Shown here one piece after another: positions 1 through 6,517 of a stretch of 13,256 nt of DNA. Position 1 is the first letter of the stretch. Each line of letters starts with the position of its first letter. Source of the stretch: Avidehalobacter sp964569265 (lineage in GTDB: Bacteria > Bacillota > Dehalobacteriia > UBA4068 > UBA4997); assembly GCA_964569265.1 (NCBI GenBank), contig CAZMTO010000035.1:1-13256 (forward strand), read 5' to 3'. Below the pieces are notes generated by a model. That model was given only the letters and a program-made list of their open reading frames with translations. It did not search any database and was not told the DNA's origin. Both the position numbers and the translations under genes were made by a program.

Positions 1-61
1 CAGCAACCCTTGCATGGCAACTGCCATAATTCTTGTTTTGTAAAACCTGTTTTATTGGACC

Positions 62-84
62 GCCCTCTGTGGGAGGCTTTTTTT
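62..84 (+). terminator. Probable Rho-independent terminator of an upstream plus-strand gene
   Basis: A short GC-rich stem (bases 62-67 with 73-77, one bulged C) is followed by T7-A-T3 on the plus strand. It can serve only a plus-strand gene ending left of the window, so it faces the convergent glucokinase gene. Bases 1-61 hold no gene; a small inverted repeat (ATGGC at 14-18, GCCAT at 23-27) lies there without a U-run. The stem is short, so the call is moderate. Confidence 0.5.
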
Positions 85-89
85 ATTTG

Positions 90-1046
90 TCAGCCCAGTA
101 AAAAACGTTCGGCGTACATTACACCGCCCAGCAGGGTGGGGGCTTCTTCGGTTATAAGCATAACCGGCAGGTCGGCAAGGTAGTCGGCAAAGGGGCCGGG
201 TATTATCAGCCCGCTATGCAGTGCCTTGCCGCTAAGCAGGCTGCCCAAATTGCGGCACACACCGCCGGCAAGGTAAATTGTACCCGGCAGGTAGCACAGT
301 GCCAAATTGGCCAACGCGCTGCCCAGCATCTGGCTGAACATAGCAACGGTTTGCACGGCTGCCGCATTACCCTGTTGGGCAGCAGCGCAAACAGCGGCCG
401 CATCAGTGGGGGCAATGCCGCTTGTGGCCGTATATATGGCGGCTAAGCCCCTGCCGCACAGCAAATTCTCTACAGTCAGGCTGTAGGGTGCGGTGGGGCA
501 AATTTTTCGGCAGATGTCGGCTTGTTGGGCATTGGCGGGCGTAAAGCGGCTATGGCCGGCCTCGGTAGGCAGAACACGCATACCGGGCAGCAGGGCAGCA
601 GCACCAAAGCCGGTGCCGCAGGCGGCAACCAAACGTGGGCCTGGTGCATAAAGCTTGTCGGTGGCGGCAGTTGGGTTAAGCCCGCAGGCCGCCGACGGCG
701 CAAGGTAGGGCAGGGCAAAGGCCAGTGCTTCTAAATCGTTTAGCACACTAAGCCTGCACCCAACCGGCAGGGCAGCTTGCAGGCGGCTTATGTTTAGCTT
801 GCAGGGATTGTTGGTAAGTGTAATATCCCCGTCGGTGTTGTTTATGCGCCCGGCAACAGCCAACACGGCGGCTTCCGTATCGTCGCCTATGCCCAGCGGT
901 GCCAATGCAGCCCAAAGGGCCTGCTCATCGGGGTAGGTGGTGGCAAAGCGGCATTTTTGCAGCAGCTTTGGTTGGGTGCAGCAGCTTTGCCAAAGTGCGG
1001 CTTCGGTTTTGGTGCCGCCAATGTCAATAGTTAAAATAGTCGTCAT
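90..1046 (-). CDS. glk: Glucokinase (Glk family)
   Basis: Phosphorylates glucose to glucose-6-phosphate with ATP in the cytosol (known for the family). The 318-residue protein starts with the phosphate-binding motif DIGGTKT (residues 8-14). It then shows VLNDLEALA with the likely catalytic base Asp104, the second ATP motif GTGFGAA, the PTEAGHSRF sugar-site segment and the C-terminal YLAGGV motif. The arrangement fits the E. coli Glk type better than NagC-type ROK proteins: there is no N-terminal helix-turn-helix and no CxCGxxGC zinc motif. The frame is open 28 codons further upstream, but the ATG at 1044-1046 has a good AGGAG (complement of 1054-1058) seven bases away, and the motif then sits at the expected N-terminus. 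It is divergent from the phosphoglucomutase gene, which consumes its product. I saw no clear promoter for it on the minus strand. Confidence 0.9.
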   Translation of the reverse strand: MTTILTIDIGGTKTEAALWQSCCTQPKLLQKCRFATTYPDEQALWAALAPLGIGDDTEAAVLAVAGRINNTDGDITLTNNPCKLNISRLQAALPVGCRLSVLNDLEALAFALPYLAPSAACGLNPTAATDKLYAPGPRLVAACGTGFGAAALLPGMRVLPTEAGHSRFTPANAQQADICRKICPTAPYSLTVENLLCGRGLAAIYTATSGIAPTDAAAVCAAAQQGNAAAVQTVAMFSQMLGSALANLALCYLPGTIYLAGGVCRNLGSLLSGKALHSGLIIPGPFADYLADLPVMLITEEAPTLLGGVMYAERFLLG

Positions 1047-1145
1047 TTGTCTGCTCCTTACTGCTTTTGGCGCAATAACCGGGGTTGGTGGCGAATTTTT
1101 TGCGCTTTTGCTGTAATTTTTATGCGGCAAAGGGCGTATTGCCGG

Positions 1146-1174
1146 TTGCTATTTGCCGTTTATTTGTTTAGAAT
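1146..1174 (+). promoter_or_regulatory. Candidate sigma-70-type promoter for the phosphoglucomutase gene
   Basis: TTGCTA (1146-1151) and TAGAAT (1169-1174) are separated by 17 bases in the divergent intergenic region, about 70 bases upstream of the start codon. The -10 matches consensus at five of six positions and the -35 at four of six. This is inference from motif match only. Confidence 0.35.
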
Positions 1175-1180
1175 TAAAGT

Positions 1181-1197
1181 GGCCGATGTAAACGGCC
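1181..1197. promoter_or_regulatory. Operator-like inverted repeat in the glk/pgcA divergent region
   Basis: GGCCG (1181-1185) and CGGCC (1193-1197) form a perfect inverted repeat with a seven-base centre. It lies at the predicted transcription start of the candidate promoter at 1146-1174, where a repressor would act. No regulator gene is adjacent and the arms are short, so a regulatory role is speculative. Confidence 0.25.
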
Positions 1198-1246
1198 TAA
1201 GGTAAGTATATCACAAAAGCAGTTAATTAAAAAGGTGGCGATGATA

Positions 1247-2992
1247 ATGTTGGAAAACGAAATAATGGCACGTTATAAGGGCTGGCTGGCGGCGGATTGG
1301 CTGACGGCGGCAGATAGGGCCGAGCTGGCGGCCATAACGGACGAGGCCGAGCTGACCGACCGTTTTTACTGTGATTTGGAATTTGGTACGGGCGGTATGC
1401 GCGGTGAGCTGGGCATAGGCACCAACCGTATGAATATTTATTTGATACGGCGTTTAACGCGGGCCCTGGCCGATGCGGTTTTAGAGCAGGGCGGTGCCGA
1501 GAGCGGTGTGGCAATATCTTATGATTCACGGCGGTTTTCGACGGAATTTGCCCGCGAAGCTGCCTGTGTGCTGGCCGCTGCCGGTGTAAAATCGTATTTG
1601 TTTGCCGAACTGCACCCAACACCGATGTTATCTTATGCGGTGAGAAAGTTAGGCGCTATGGCCGGCATTATGATAACCGCCAGCCATAACCCTAAACAAT
1701 ATAACGGCTATAAGGTTTACTGGCAGGACGGCGGACAACTGCCGCCGGAGCAGGCTGATAAAATTGTGGCCAAAATGACAGAGCGCAATAGCTGGGATAT
1801 CGCCTCTATGCCGCCGGAGCAGGCCAAAGCCTGCGGTTTGCTGAACATTATTGAGCCGCAGCTTGATGATACATATTGTGACGAGGTTATAAAGCAACTG
1901 CAAAACGTCGAGCTTTGCGCCCAAAGCGGCTCTGAGCTGGGCATCGTGTATTCGGCGCTGTGCGGTACGGGGCATAAGCCGGTAACACGTATTTTGCGGC
2001 AGTTGGGCTTTACTGCCCTTTGGGAGGTTGCCGAGCAGGCCGAGCCGGATGCCGAATTTGCCACAGTGGCGGTGCCCAACCCCGAAGATGAAGCGGCGTG
2101 GGCTTATGCGCGTAAGCTGGCGGTGGGCAAACCGGTAGATTTGCTGCTGGCAACCGACCCCGATGCTGACCGGCTGGGGGTTTGCTGTGCTGCTGATGAC
2201 GGCAGTTTTGTGCGGCTCAGCGGTAATCAGGTGGGGGTAATACTGGCCGACTATTTGCTGCGGCAGCGGCAGCAAAAAGGTACCCTGCCGCCCGGCGCGC
2301 TGGTGGTAAAAAGCGTGGTATCTACGGCGCTGGCCGATAAAGTTGTGGCGGCGCGGGGCGCGCAGCTTAAAAATGTGCCGGTAGGCTTTAAGTATATCGG
2401 TGAGCAGATAAAGCTGCTGGAAGCAACCGGTGAGCAGGAAAAATTTGTCTTTGGCTTTGAAGAAAGTCTGGGCTATCTCTGCGGCACCTATGCCCGTGAT
2501 AAAGATGCGGTGCTGGCGGCGGCGCTGGTGGCCGAAGCAGCACTTTACTATAAAAAAATGCACGGCAAAACCCTGTTGCAGGTGCTGGCGGATATTTATG
2601 CCGAATTTGGTTTTTATCTTGATGAACAGGTGGCCTGCACGTTGGCCGGGCGCGATGGCCGTGATAAAATAAACGAAATTATGCGCCGCCTTAAAGCGGA
2701 TGAGCGGACGGAGCTGGGCGGTGTGGCGGTAATATCGCGGGAATTTTATGCCGACGGTATACAGCAACTGGTTGGCCCCAACGGCATAACCACCGTAAAG
2801 CTGGATTTTGCACCTGCCGATATGCTGGGCATAACCTTAAACGGTGGCGGCAAAATTGCTGTGCGCCCCAGTGGCACCGAGCCTAAAATACGCTTTTATT
2901 TTTGTATAGCCGGGGCAGACAAAACAGCCGCCGAGGAAAATCTGGCGAAGATAAAGCAGGACTTTTTTGCGCCGGTAGCCGAGCTTATGTAG
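1247..2992 (+). CDS. pgcA: Alpha-phosphoglucomutase / phosphomannomutase (PgcA type)
   Basis: Interconverts glucose-6-phosphate and glucose-1-phosphate through a phosphoserine intermediate, feeding UDP-glucose, envelope glycan or glycogen synthesis (family knowledge). The 581-residue length is that of the Bacillus PgcA branch. All four active-site loops are visible: TASHNP with catalytic Ser146, the metal loop DPDADR (Asp304, 306, 308), the sugar loop GFEES (403-407) and the phosphate loop RPSGTEPKIRF (540-550). Three candidate starts lie close together: GTG 1235, ATG 1241 and ATG 1247. I chose 1247 because AGGTGG (1233-1238) lies eight bases before it and two bases before 1241. The neighbouring divergent glucokinase supplies its substrate. 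A 372-residue open frame on the opposite strand is a codon-usage shadow. Confidence 0.93.
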   Translation: MLENEIMARYKGWLAADWLTAADRAELAAITDEAELTDRFYCDLEFGTGGMRGELGIGTNRMNIYLIRRLTRALADAVLEQGGAESGVAISYDSRRFSTEFAREAACVLAAAGVKSYLFAELHPTPMLSYAVRKLGAMAGIMITASHNPKQYNGYKVYWQDGGQLPPEQADKIVAKMTERNSWDIASMPPEQAKACGLLNIIEPQLDDTYCDEVIKQLQNVELCAQSGSELGIVYSALCGTGHKPVTRILRQLGFTALWEVAEQAEPDAEFATVAVPNPEDEAAWAYARKLAVGKPVDLLLATDPDADRLGVCCAADDGSFVRLSGNQVGVILADYLLRQRQQKGTLPPGALVVKSVVSTALADKVVAARGAQLKNVPVGFKYIGEQIKLLEATGEQEKFVFGFEESLGYLCGTYARDKDAVLAAALVAEAALYYKKMHGKTLLQVLADIYAEFGFYLDEQVACTLAGRDGRDKINEIMRRLKADERTELGGVAVISREFYADGIQQLVGPNGITTVKLDFAPADMLGITLNGGGKIAVRPSGTEPKIRFYFCIAGADKTAAEENLAKIKQDFFAPVAELM

Positions 2993-3013
2993 AAAAAAAG
3001 CGCGAAATTTAAC

Positions 3014-3022
3014 TGGTATAAA
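3014..3022 (+). promoter_or_regulatory. Possible extended -10 promoter for the MazF-type gene
   Basis: TGGTATAAA fits an extended -10 element (TGN plus TATAAA) about 87 bases before the mazF start. No -35 is recognisable. The 116-base gap between the phosphoglucomutase stop and mazF also has CGCCTT (3024-3029) matched by AAGGCG (3061-3066), an inverted repeat with a long centre. Alternatively mazF is read through from pgcA, as no terminator is seen between them. Confidence 0.25.
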
Positions 3023-3108
3023 ACGCCTTGGCAGCGGGCAAGCTTATTTACAAGAGCGGTAAGGCGCTATACATAAAGCCACCGCCAAAATCAGCGGGAG
3101 TGAGAATA

Positions 3109-3468
3109 ATGACGCTTAAACGGGGCGATATATTTTTTGCCGAGCTAAACCCGGTGCAGGGCAGCGAACAAGGTGGGGTACGGCCGGTGCTGGTGGTACA
3201 AAACGATGTCGGCAACAACTTTAGCCCAACCACCATAATTTTGCCTATAACCTCCAGAATGTCTAAAGCCAAGCTGCCCACCCACGTGGCACTCAGCCGC
3301 CGCGAATCCGGGCTTTCGCGTGATTCGGTGGTGTTGGCCGAACAAATACGCACTATAGATAAGGTACGTTTGCAGCAAAAGGTAGCCACCCTTAACGAGA
3401 TTACGATGAGCAGGATTAATTTAGCGATGGAGGTTAGTATGGGTATAGCACCACCAGAAGTTCAATAG
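3109..3468 (+). CDS. mazF: MazF/PemK-type mRNA endoribonuclease toxin (EndoA-like)
   Basis: Members cleave single-stranded mRNA at short motifs and are normally held inactive by a MazE-type antitoxin. The 119-residue protein follows the Bacillus EndoA fold closely: RGDIFFAEL near the N-terminus, GSEQGGVRPVLVVQND, SPTTIILPIT, KLPTHV and LAEQIRTIDK. The active-site pair Arg25 and Thr48 falls at the same residue numbers as in B. subtilis MazF, so the toxin looks intact. The start at 3109 is set by GGGAG (3096-3100) eight bases upstream; the longer open frame from 3028 lacks such a site. No antitoxin gene fits in the 116 bases upstream, where Bacillus places it. The last codons and the TAG stop coincide with the head of the first palindromic repeat unit. 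Confidence 0.92.
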   Translation: MTLKRGDIFFAELNPVQGSEQGGVRPVLVVQNDVGNNFSPTTIILPITSRMSKAKLPTHVALSRRESGLSRDSVVLAEQIRTIDKVRLQQKVATLNEITMSRINLAMEVSMGIAPPEVQ

Positions 3469-3852
3469 CACCCCATCTGCTGTGTCATATAATTTTTCGC
3501 TTGTCGGCGTACATTAAGTACGCCTCTGGCGACTCAAAATTCTATTCCTTGCATCTGGGGCACTCTTGCAATTCCTTGGCTTTGGGTGGGTAACCGTCAA
3601 CTGCACGCCATCTTTAGGCTCGTTGTCTGCTTGGCTCAGCGGCGTACTATCAGTACGCCTAAATCGCTCGCGCAGCCGTACTCACCTAAATCTAAGGCAC
3701 TTTTGCCCTTCTGGTGGACCGGAATTGACAATAGCGGCACATCTACTTTGTCGTCAGTCTCCTCACTTGTCGGCGTACTTTAGTACGCCTCCTGCGATTC
3801 GTCAACTGACTTCGCGTATCTGTACCACTCTTGCAATTCCTTGACTTTGGAT
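3463..3852. repeat. Tandem array of three modular palindromic repeat units (about 131-135 bp each)
   Basis: Each unit has the same order. A head (CAATAGC or CAACTGC) begins at 3463, 3598 and 3729, with ATCT exactly 12 bases after it. A palindrome GGCGTAC-N4/5-GTACGCC begins exactly 43 bases after the head, at 3506, 3641 and 3772. A tail begins with ATCT at 3553, 3690 and 3818 and continues as CACTCTTGCAATTCCTTG in units 1 and 3, more diverged in unit 2. The tails of units 1 and 3 agree at 31 of 37 positions. No transposase, terminal inverted repeat or U-run is visible. The stretch 3469-4062 has no credible gene: the open frames there are made of repeat sequence and lack ribosome binding sites. 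Bases 3853-3979 show nothing further. Confidence 0.85.
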
Positions 3853-3979
3853 GTTTCTTGCTGCAAAAAGCCGCGCCGCACGGCGTACACAGGGCGGTGG
3901 GTGGGAATAGATAATCGTTTAATCAGCCTTGATTGAAAAACCATATTACTAAAAAAACCACACCTGCCCGGCATACCAC

Positions 3980-4009
3980 TTGACAAAACCTTGCGTAAAG
4001 ACCTATACT
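3980..4009 (+). promoter_or_regulatory. Sigma-70-type promoter of the C26 hydrolase / tsa operon
   Basis: TTGACA (3980-3985) and TATACT (4004-4009) are separated by 18 bases. The predicted start of transcription near 4016 leaves a leader of roughly 45 bases before the ATG at 4063. It is the only strong promoter I see before the terminator at 8141-8182, so it may drive all six genes between. Confidence 0.6.
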
Positions 4010-4062
4010 TAAATGTAGCATAATCGGCCTTGTTTGCGGCATACACTGCCCGGGGTGATAAA

Positions 4063-4743
4063 ATGAGACCGATAGGTGTTACCTGTAGCCTGCGCGGTGA
4101 CGATTGCTGCCTGCGTATGGCTTATTTGCGTGCTTTAAACAATGTTGGCTTAGCTGCGGTGGTGCTGCCGCCGCAAAGTTTATCTGCGGGCAAAATTGCC
4201 GCGTTGGCAGACGGGCTGGGTGGTTTGCTGCTGGCCGGTGGGGTAGATCCTCACCCGTTGCTGTGGGGAGAAGAACCCTGCCCCGGTTTGGGTGCGGTTG
4301 ATGCTGCCCGTGATGCCTGGGAGCTTGCCCTGCTTAAAGCGGCGTTGGCCTGCAATTTGCCGATTTTGGGCATTTGCCGCGGTATGCAGCTAATAAACGT
4401 CTATTTTGGCGGTACACTTTGGCAGGATTTAGCAGACAAACCTGCTGCCCTGCTGCACAACCAGACAGCACCGCCCGGTGTGGGATGGCACAGTGTTACG
4501 CTTACTACGCCCTTTAGCGACATTTTGGGCAACAGCAGTGTGGTGGTAAACAGCCTGCATCATCAGGGGGTGCGCGTGTTGGGGGCCGGCCTAAAGGCCG
4601 GTGCTTATGCCGCAGATGGCCTGATAGAAGCCTTTAGTGCGCCCAAGCAGGCGTTTTGTTTGGGGGTGCAGTGGCACCCGGAGCATTTGCCGGAACAGCA
4701 GGCGCTTTGGCAGGCTTTGGCCACAGCAGCAGCCAAGCGTTAA
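4063..4743 (+). CDS. Gamma-glutamyl-gamma-aminobutyrate hydrolase family protein (peptidase C26, class-I glutamine amidotransferase fold)
   Basis: Family members cleave gamma-glutamyl amide bonds; PuuD acts on gamma-glutamyl-GABA in putrescine breakdown. The 226-residue protein has the nucleophile elbow LGICRGMQLINV with Cys105, a WHSV segment, NSLHHQGV, and the closing GVQWHPEH with His205 and Glu207, so the Cys-His-Glu triad is complete. The start at 4063 follows GGGGTGAT (4052-4059); an upstream TTG frame from 4030 has no better site. No putrescine-pathway gene lies nearby, so the true substrate is open. It sits first in a run of same-strand genes, 61 bases ahead of tsaE with no terminator between. 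A cell-wall or gamma-glutamyl peptide substrate is possible. Confidence 0.85.
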   Translation: MRPIGVTCSLRGDDCCLRMAYLRALNNVGLAAVVLPPQSLSAGKIAALADGLGGLLLAGGVDPHPLLWGEEPCPGLGAVDAARDAWELALLKAALACNLPILGICRGMQLINVYFGGTLWQDLADKPAALLHNQTAPPGVGWHSVTLTTPFSDILGNSSVVVNSLHHQGVRVLGAGLKAGAYAADGLIEAFSAPKQAFCLGVQWHPEHLPEQQALWQALATAAAKR

Positions 4744-4776
4744 AATTTGGGTATTTAACAGCAAAACAGTACAAAA

Positions 4777-4791
4777 ATCAGTAAAAAATAA
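4777..4791 (+). repeat. Copy 1 of the 15-base leader string (tsaE)
   Basis: ATCAGTAAAAAATAA ends 13 bases before the tsaE ATG. It is identical to strings at 6469-6483 and 12231-12245. The tsaE and copZ copies have the same distance to their start codon and share 8 of the 13 following bases. The A-rich stretch could act as a ribosome standby or S1-binding site; that role is inference. Confidence 0.6.
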
Positions 4792-4804
4792 ATAGGATGA
4801 AACA

Positions 4805-5290
4805 ATGTTTAGGATAGATACATACAGCCCCGAAGAAACCTTTGAGTTTGGCCGATTATTGGGCAAGTTTGCGCCGCCCGGTTTGTGCATTACACTTATC
4901 GGTGATATGGGTGCCGGTAAGACCCTGTTTTCTCAGGGGTTTGCGGCAGGTTTGGGTATAGATGAGGCCGTTTGCAGCCCAACTTTTACCATAGTTAACC
5001 AATATAGCGCCGGGCGTTTGCCGTTGGCGCATATGGATCTTTTTCGACTTAGGGATGCCGACGAAGTATGGGAACGCGGTGTTTTTGAATATTTTGACGG
5101 TTTGACGGTGGTGTTGGCCGAATGGCCGCAGGTTTTGGCAGATGAACTGCCCGATGTGCGGCTGGAGCTTACGATAAACCGCCGTATGGACGATGAGGGT
5201 GGCGAATGGCGCGAGCTTTTGCTGGTGCCGCTGGGTGACCACCCCTGGTTAAAGGAGGCATTGGAACACTGTGAAAGTTTTAGCCATTGA
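4805..5290 (+). CDS. tsaE: tRNA threonylcarbamoyladenosine biosynthesis ATPase TsaE
   Basis: TsaE is the ATPase that cycles the TsaB-TsaD complex during synthesis of t6A at position 37 of ANN-reading tRNAs. The 161-residue protein has the Walker A motif GDMGAGKT (residues 33-40) and the family segments SPTFTIVNQY, HMDLFRL and VLAEWPQ, all in the usual order. The ATG at 4805 has AGGA (4794-4797) seven bases upstream. Its last 20 bases overlap the GTG start of tsaB, which indicates translational coupling. The C-terminal tail is slightly longer than the conserved core and contains the tsaB ribosome binding site. Confidence 0.95.
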   Translation: MFRIDTYSPEETFEFGRLLGKFAPPGLCITLIGDMGAGKTLFSQGFAAGLGIDEAVCSPTFTIVNQYSAGRLPLAHMDLFRLRDADEVWERGVFEYFDGLTVVLAEWPQVLADELPDVRLELTINRRMDDEGGEWRELLLVPLGDHPWLKEALEHCESFSH

Positions 5291-5984
5291 TGCTGCCGGC
5301 AAAGGGTTATCGTTGGCAGTTGCCCAAACAGACAAGCTGATAGCATCGGCGACGCTTAATGTTGGGCTTACACATTCGCAGCGGCTGCTGCCAATGTTAA
5401 AATCGCTGTTAGAAGCCGCGGCGCTTACCGTGCAGGATATGGATATGATAGCGGTGGTAAACGGGCCGGGTTCTTTTACCGGGCTGCGTATTGGTATTGC
5501 TACGGCTAAAGGGCTGGCCGAAGGTGCCGGTTTGCCTCTGCTTACGGTATCTACGCCGGAGGCCGAAGCTTATGCGGTGCGCGGTATGGGGGCGTATATT
5601 TGCCCTATGCTGGATGCACGGCGCAACGAGGTTTATACAGCCCTTTATACTGAAGAAGGTGCCGAAGTATGGCAGCCAATGGCGGTAGCACCGTCGGTGT
5701 TGGCGGAGGAGCTTAATGCTTTTGCTGCGGACAAGCCCGGTGCGCGTTTTGTGCTGGTGGGCGATGCTGCCGAGCTTTATATTGAACAGATGCAGCAGCA
5801 AATTGCGGCCGATATTTTGCTTGCCCCGCCGCAAAATCGCCTGTTTGGGGCCTATGGCTGCGCTTTTGTAGCTTTAGAGCGGGCAGAGCAGGCTGCACCG
5901 CCGGAACAGGCGCAGGCGTTTTATTTAAGATTATCCGAGGCGGAGCGCAACCGGTTGGCCAAGCTGCAGGCGGAGGCTGAATAA
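5271..5984 (+). CDS. tsaB: tRNA threonylcarbamoyladenosine biosynthesis scaffold protein TsaB
   Basis: TsaB is a non-catalytic paralogue of TsaD that dimerises with it and is required for t6A formation. The 237-residue protein begins VKVLAIDAAGKGLSLAV (first residue read as Met). It carries THSQRLLPML and the family hallmark GPGSFTGLRIGIATAKGLA, and lacks the metal-binding HxxxH of TsaD, as expected. The start is GTG at 5271, inside the end of tsaE. AAAGGAGG (5251-5258) is 12 bases upstream, longer than ideal, but there is no other in-frame start codon closer to it. Its TAA overlaps the rimI ATG by one base (TAATG). Confidence 0.94.
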   Translation: MKVLAIDAAGKGLSLAVAQTDKLIASATLNVGLTHSQRLLPMLKSLLEAAALTVQDMDMIAVVNGPGSFTGLRIGIATAKGLAEGAGLPLLTVSTPEAEAYAVRGMGAYICPMLDARRNEVYTALYTEEGAEVWQPMAVAPSVLAEELNAFAADKPGARFVLVGDAAELYIEQMQQQIAADILLAPPQNRLFGAYGCAFVALERAEQAAPPEQAQAFYLRLSEAERNRLAKLQAEAE

Positions 5985-6451
5985 TGCGTGCCTTGCAGGA
6001 AATTACGCCGGATAATGCCGGGCGTTATATAGAACAGTTGCTGGCGATAGAAAATGCCTCGTTTGGCGCCCCGTGGACATTGGATGACTACCTGACCGAG
6101 ATAGCACGCCCGATAGCGCATATTGTGGCGGTTACAGACGGCGATACCCTGTTGGGCTATGCCGGGTTTTGGCAGGTGCTGGACACTGCTGAGGTAAACA
6201 ACGTGGCAGTGGCCGAAGATATGCGGGGGCAGGGTATTGGCAAAATGCTGATGGCCGGTCTGCTGGATTTGGCGCTGCTGTTGGGCTGCAAGCAGGTAAA
6301 TTTGGAGCTTAGGGCCGGTAATACGGCGGCTTTGGGGTTATATAAGGTGCTGGGCTTTAAGCCGGTAGGCAAGCGCCCTGCTTATTATACCGCGCCGACG
6401 GAAGATGCCCTGCTGATGACCTGTGACCTTGCCGACAGACACATTTTGTAG
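5984..6451 (+). CDS. rimI: Ribosomal-protein-alanine N-acetyltransferase RimI (GNAT family)
   Basis: RimI acetylates the N-terminal alanine of ribosomal protein bS18 in E. coli; homologues encoded with tsa genes are common. The 155-residue GNAT protein has the acetyl-CoA motif RGQGIG (81-86) preceded by VNNVAVAEDM. It has the second motif NLELRAGNTAALGLYKVLGF and the C-terminal RPAYYTAPTEDALLM typical of RimI. It overlaps tsaB by one base, with CGGAGG (5971-5976) seven bases before its ATG. Its TAG stop sits in the loop of a predicted hairpin (6436-6460). Substrate assignment is by family and context; a broader protein N-acetyltransferase role is possible. Confidence 0.92.
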   Translation: MRALQEITPDNAGRYIEQLLAIENASFGAPWTLDDYLTEIARPIAHIVAVTDGDTLLGYAGFWQVLDTAEVNNVAVAEDMRGQGIGKMLMAGLLDLALLLGCKQVNLELRAGNTAALGLYKVLGFKPVGKRPAYYTAPTEDALLMTCDLADRHIL

Positions 6452-6460
6452 GTGTGTCTG
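6436..6460 (+). other. mRNA hairpin enclosing the rimI stop codon
   Basis: CAGACACA (6436-6443) and TGTGTCTG (6453-6460) are perfectly complementary, with a nine-base loop that contains the rimI TAG (6449-6451). There is no U-run after it, so it is not a standard terminator. It could protect an mRNA end, serve as a processing site, or tune tsaD translation. The pairing is visible; the role is unknown. Confidence 0.45.
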
Positions 6461-6468
6461 CAAATAAT

Positions 6469-6483
6469 ATCAGTAAAAAATAA
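6469..6483 (+). repeat. Copy 2 of the 15-base leader string (tsaD)
   Basis: ATCAGTAAAAAATAA lies between rimI and tsaD, 34 bases before the tsaD ATG, and is identical to the copies ahead of tsaE and of the copZ segment. Here the spacing to the start differs from the other two, which weakens the idea of a fixed translation cassette. Confidence 0.55.
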
Positions 6484-6517
6484 AAGCAAATTGCTATGTA
6501 TACAGGTGGAATACATT

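Noticed and set aside
90..1046. ROK-family transcriptional repressor
   Set aside because: There is no DNA-binding N-terminal domain and no ROK zinc motif; the motifs fit a Glk-type glucokinase.
1649..2767. A 372-codon open frame on the minus strand opposite pgcA
   Set aside because: It is a codon-usage shadow of the phosphoglucomutase gene, rich in Gln, Arg and His, with no recognisable motif.
2993..3108. Antitoxin gene upstream of mazF
   Set aside because: The space is too short and no small frame with a ribosome binding site is found.
3506..3524. Repeat palindrome as a transcription terminator for mazF
   Set aside because: The arms are GC-containing but no U-run follows on either strand; the sequence continues with mixed bases.
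3725..3730. TTGACA in the repeat head (also at 13171-13176) as a promoter
   Set aside because: No -10 hexamer lies 16-18 bases downstream in either copy.
3463..3852. CRISPR array
   Set aside because: Only three units of about 131-135 bp, with similarity across the whole unit; there are no short uniform repeats with unique spacers and no cas genes.
3566..4046. Short open frames within the repeat array on both strands (92 codons plus, 88 codons minus)
   Set aside because: They consist mostly of repeat-unit sequence and lack ribosome binding sites. Related units read in the same minus-strand frame (both start KELQE) but contain stops at different places, as expected from DNA similarity alone.
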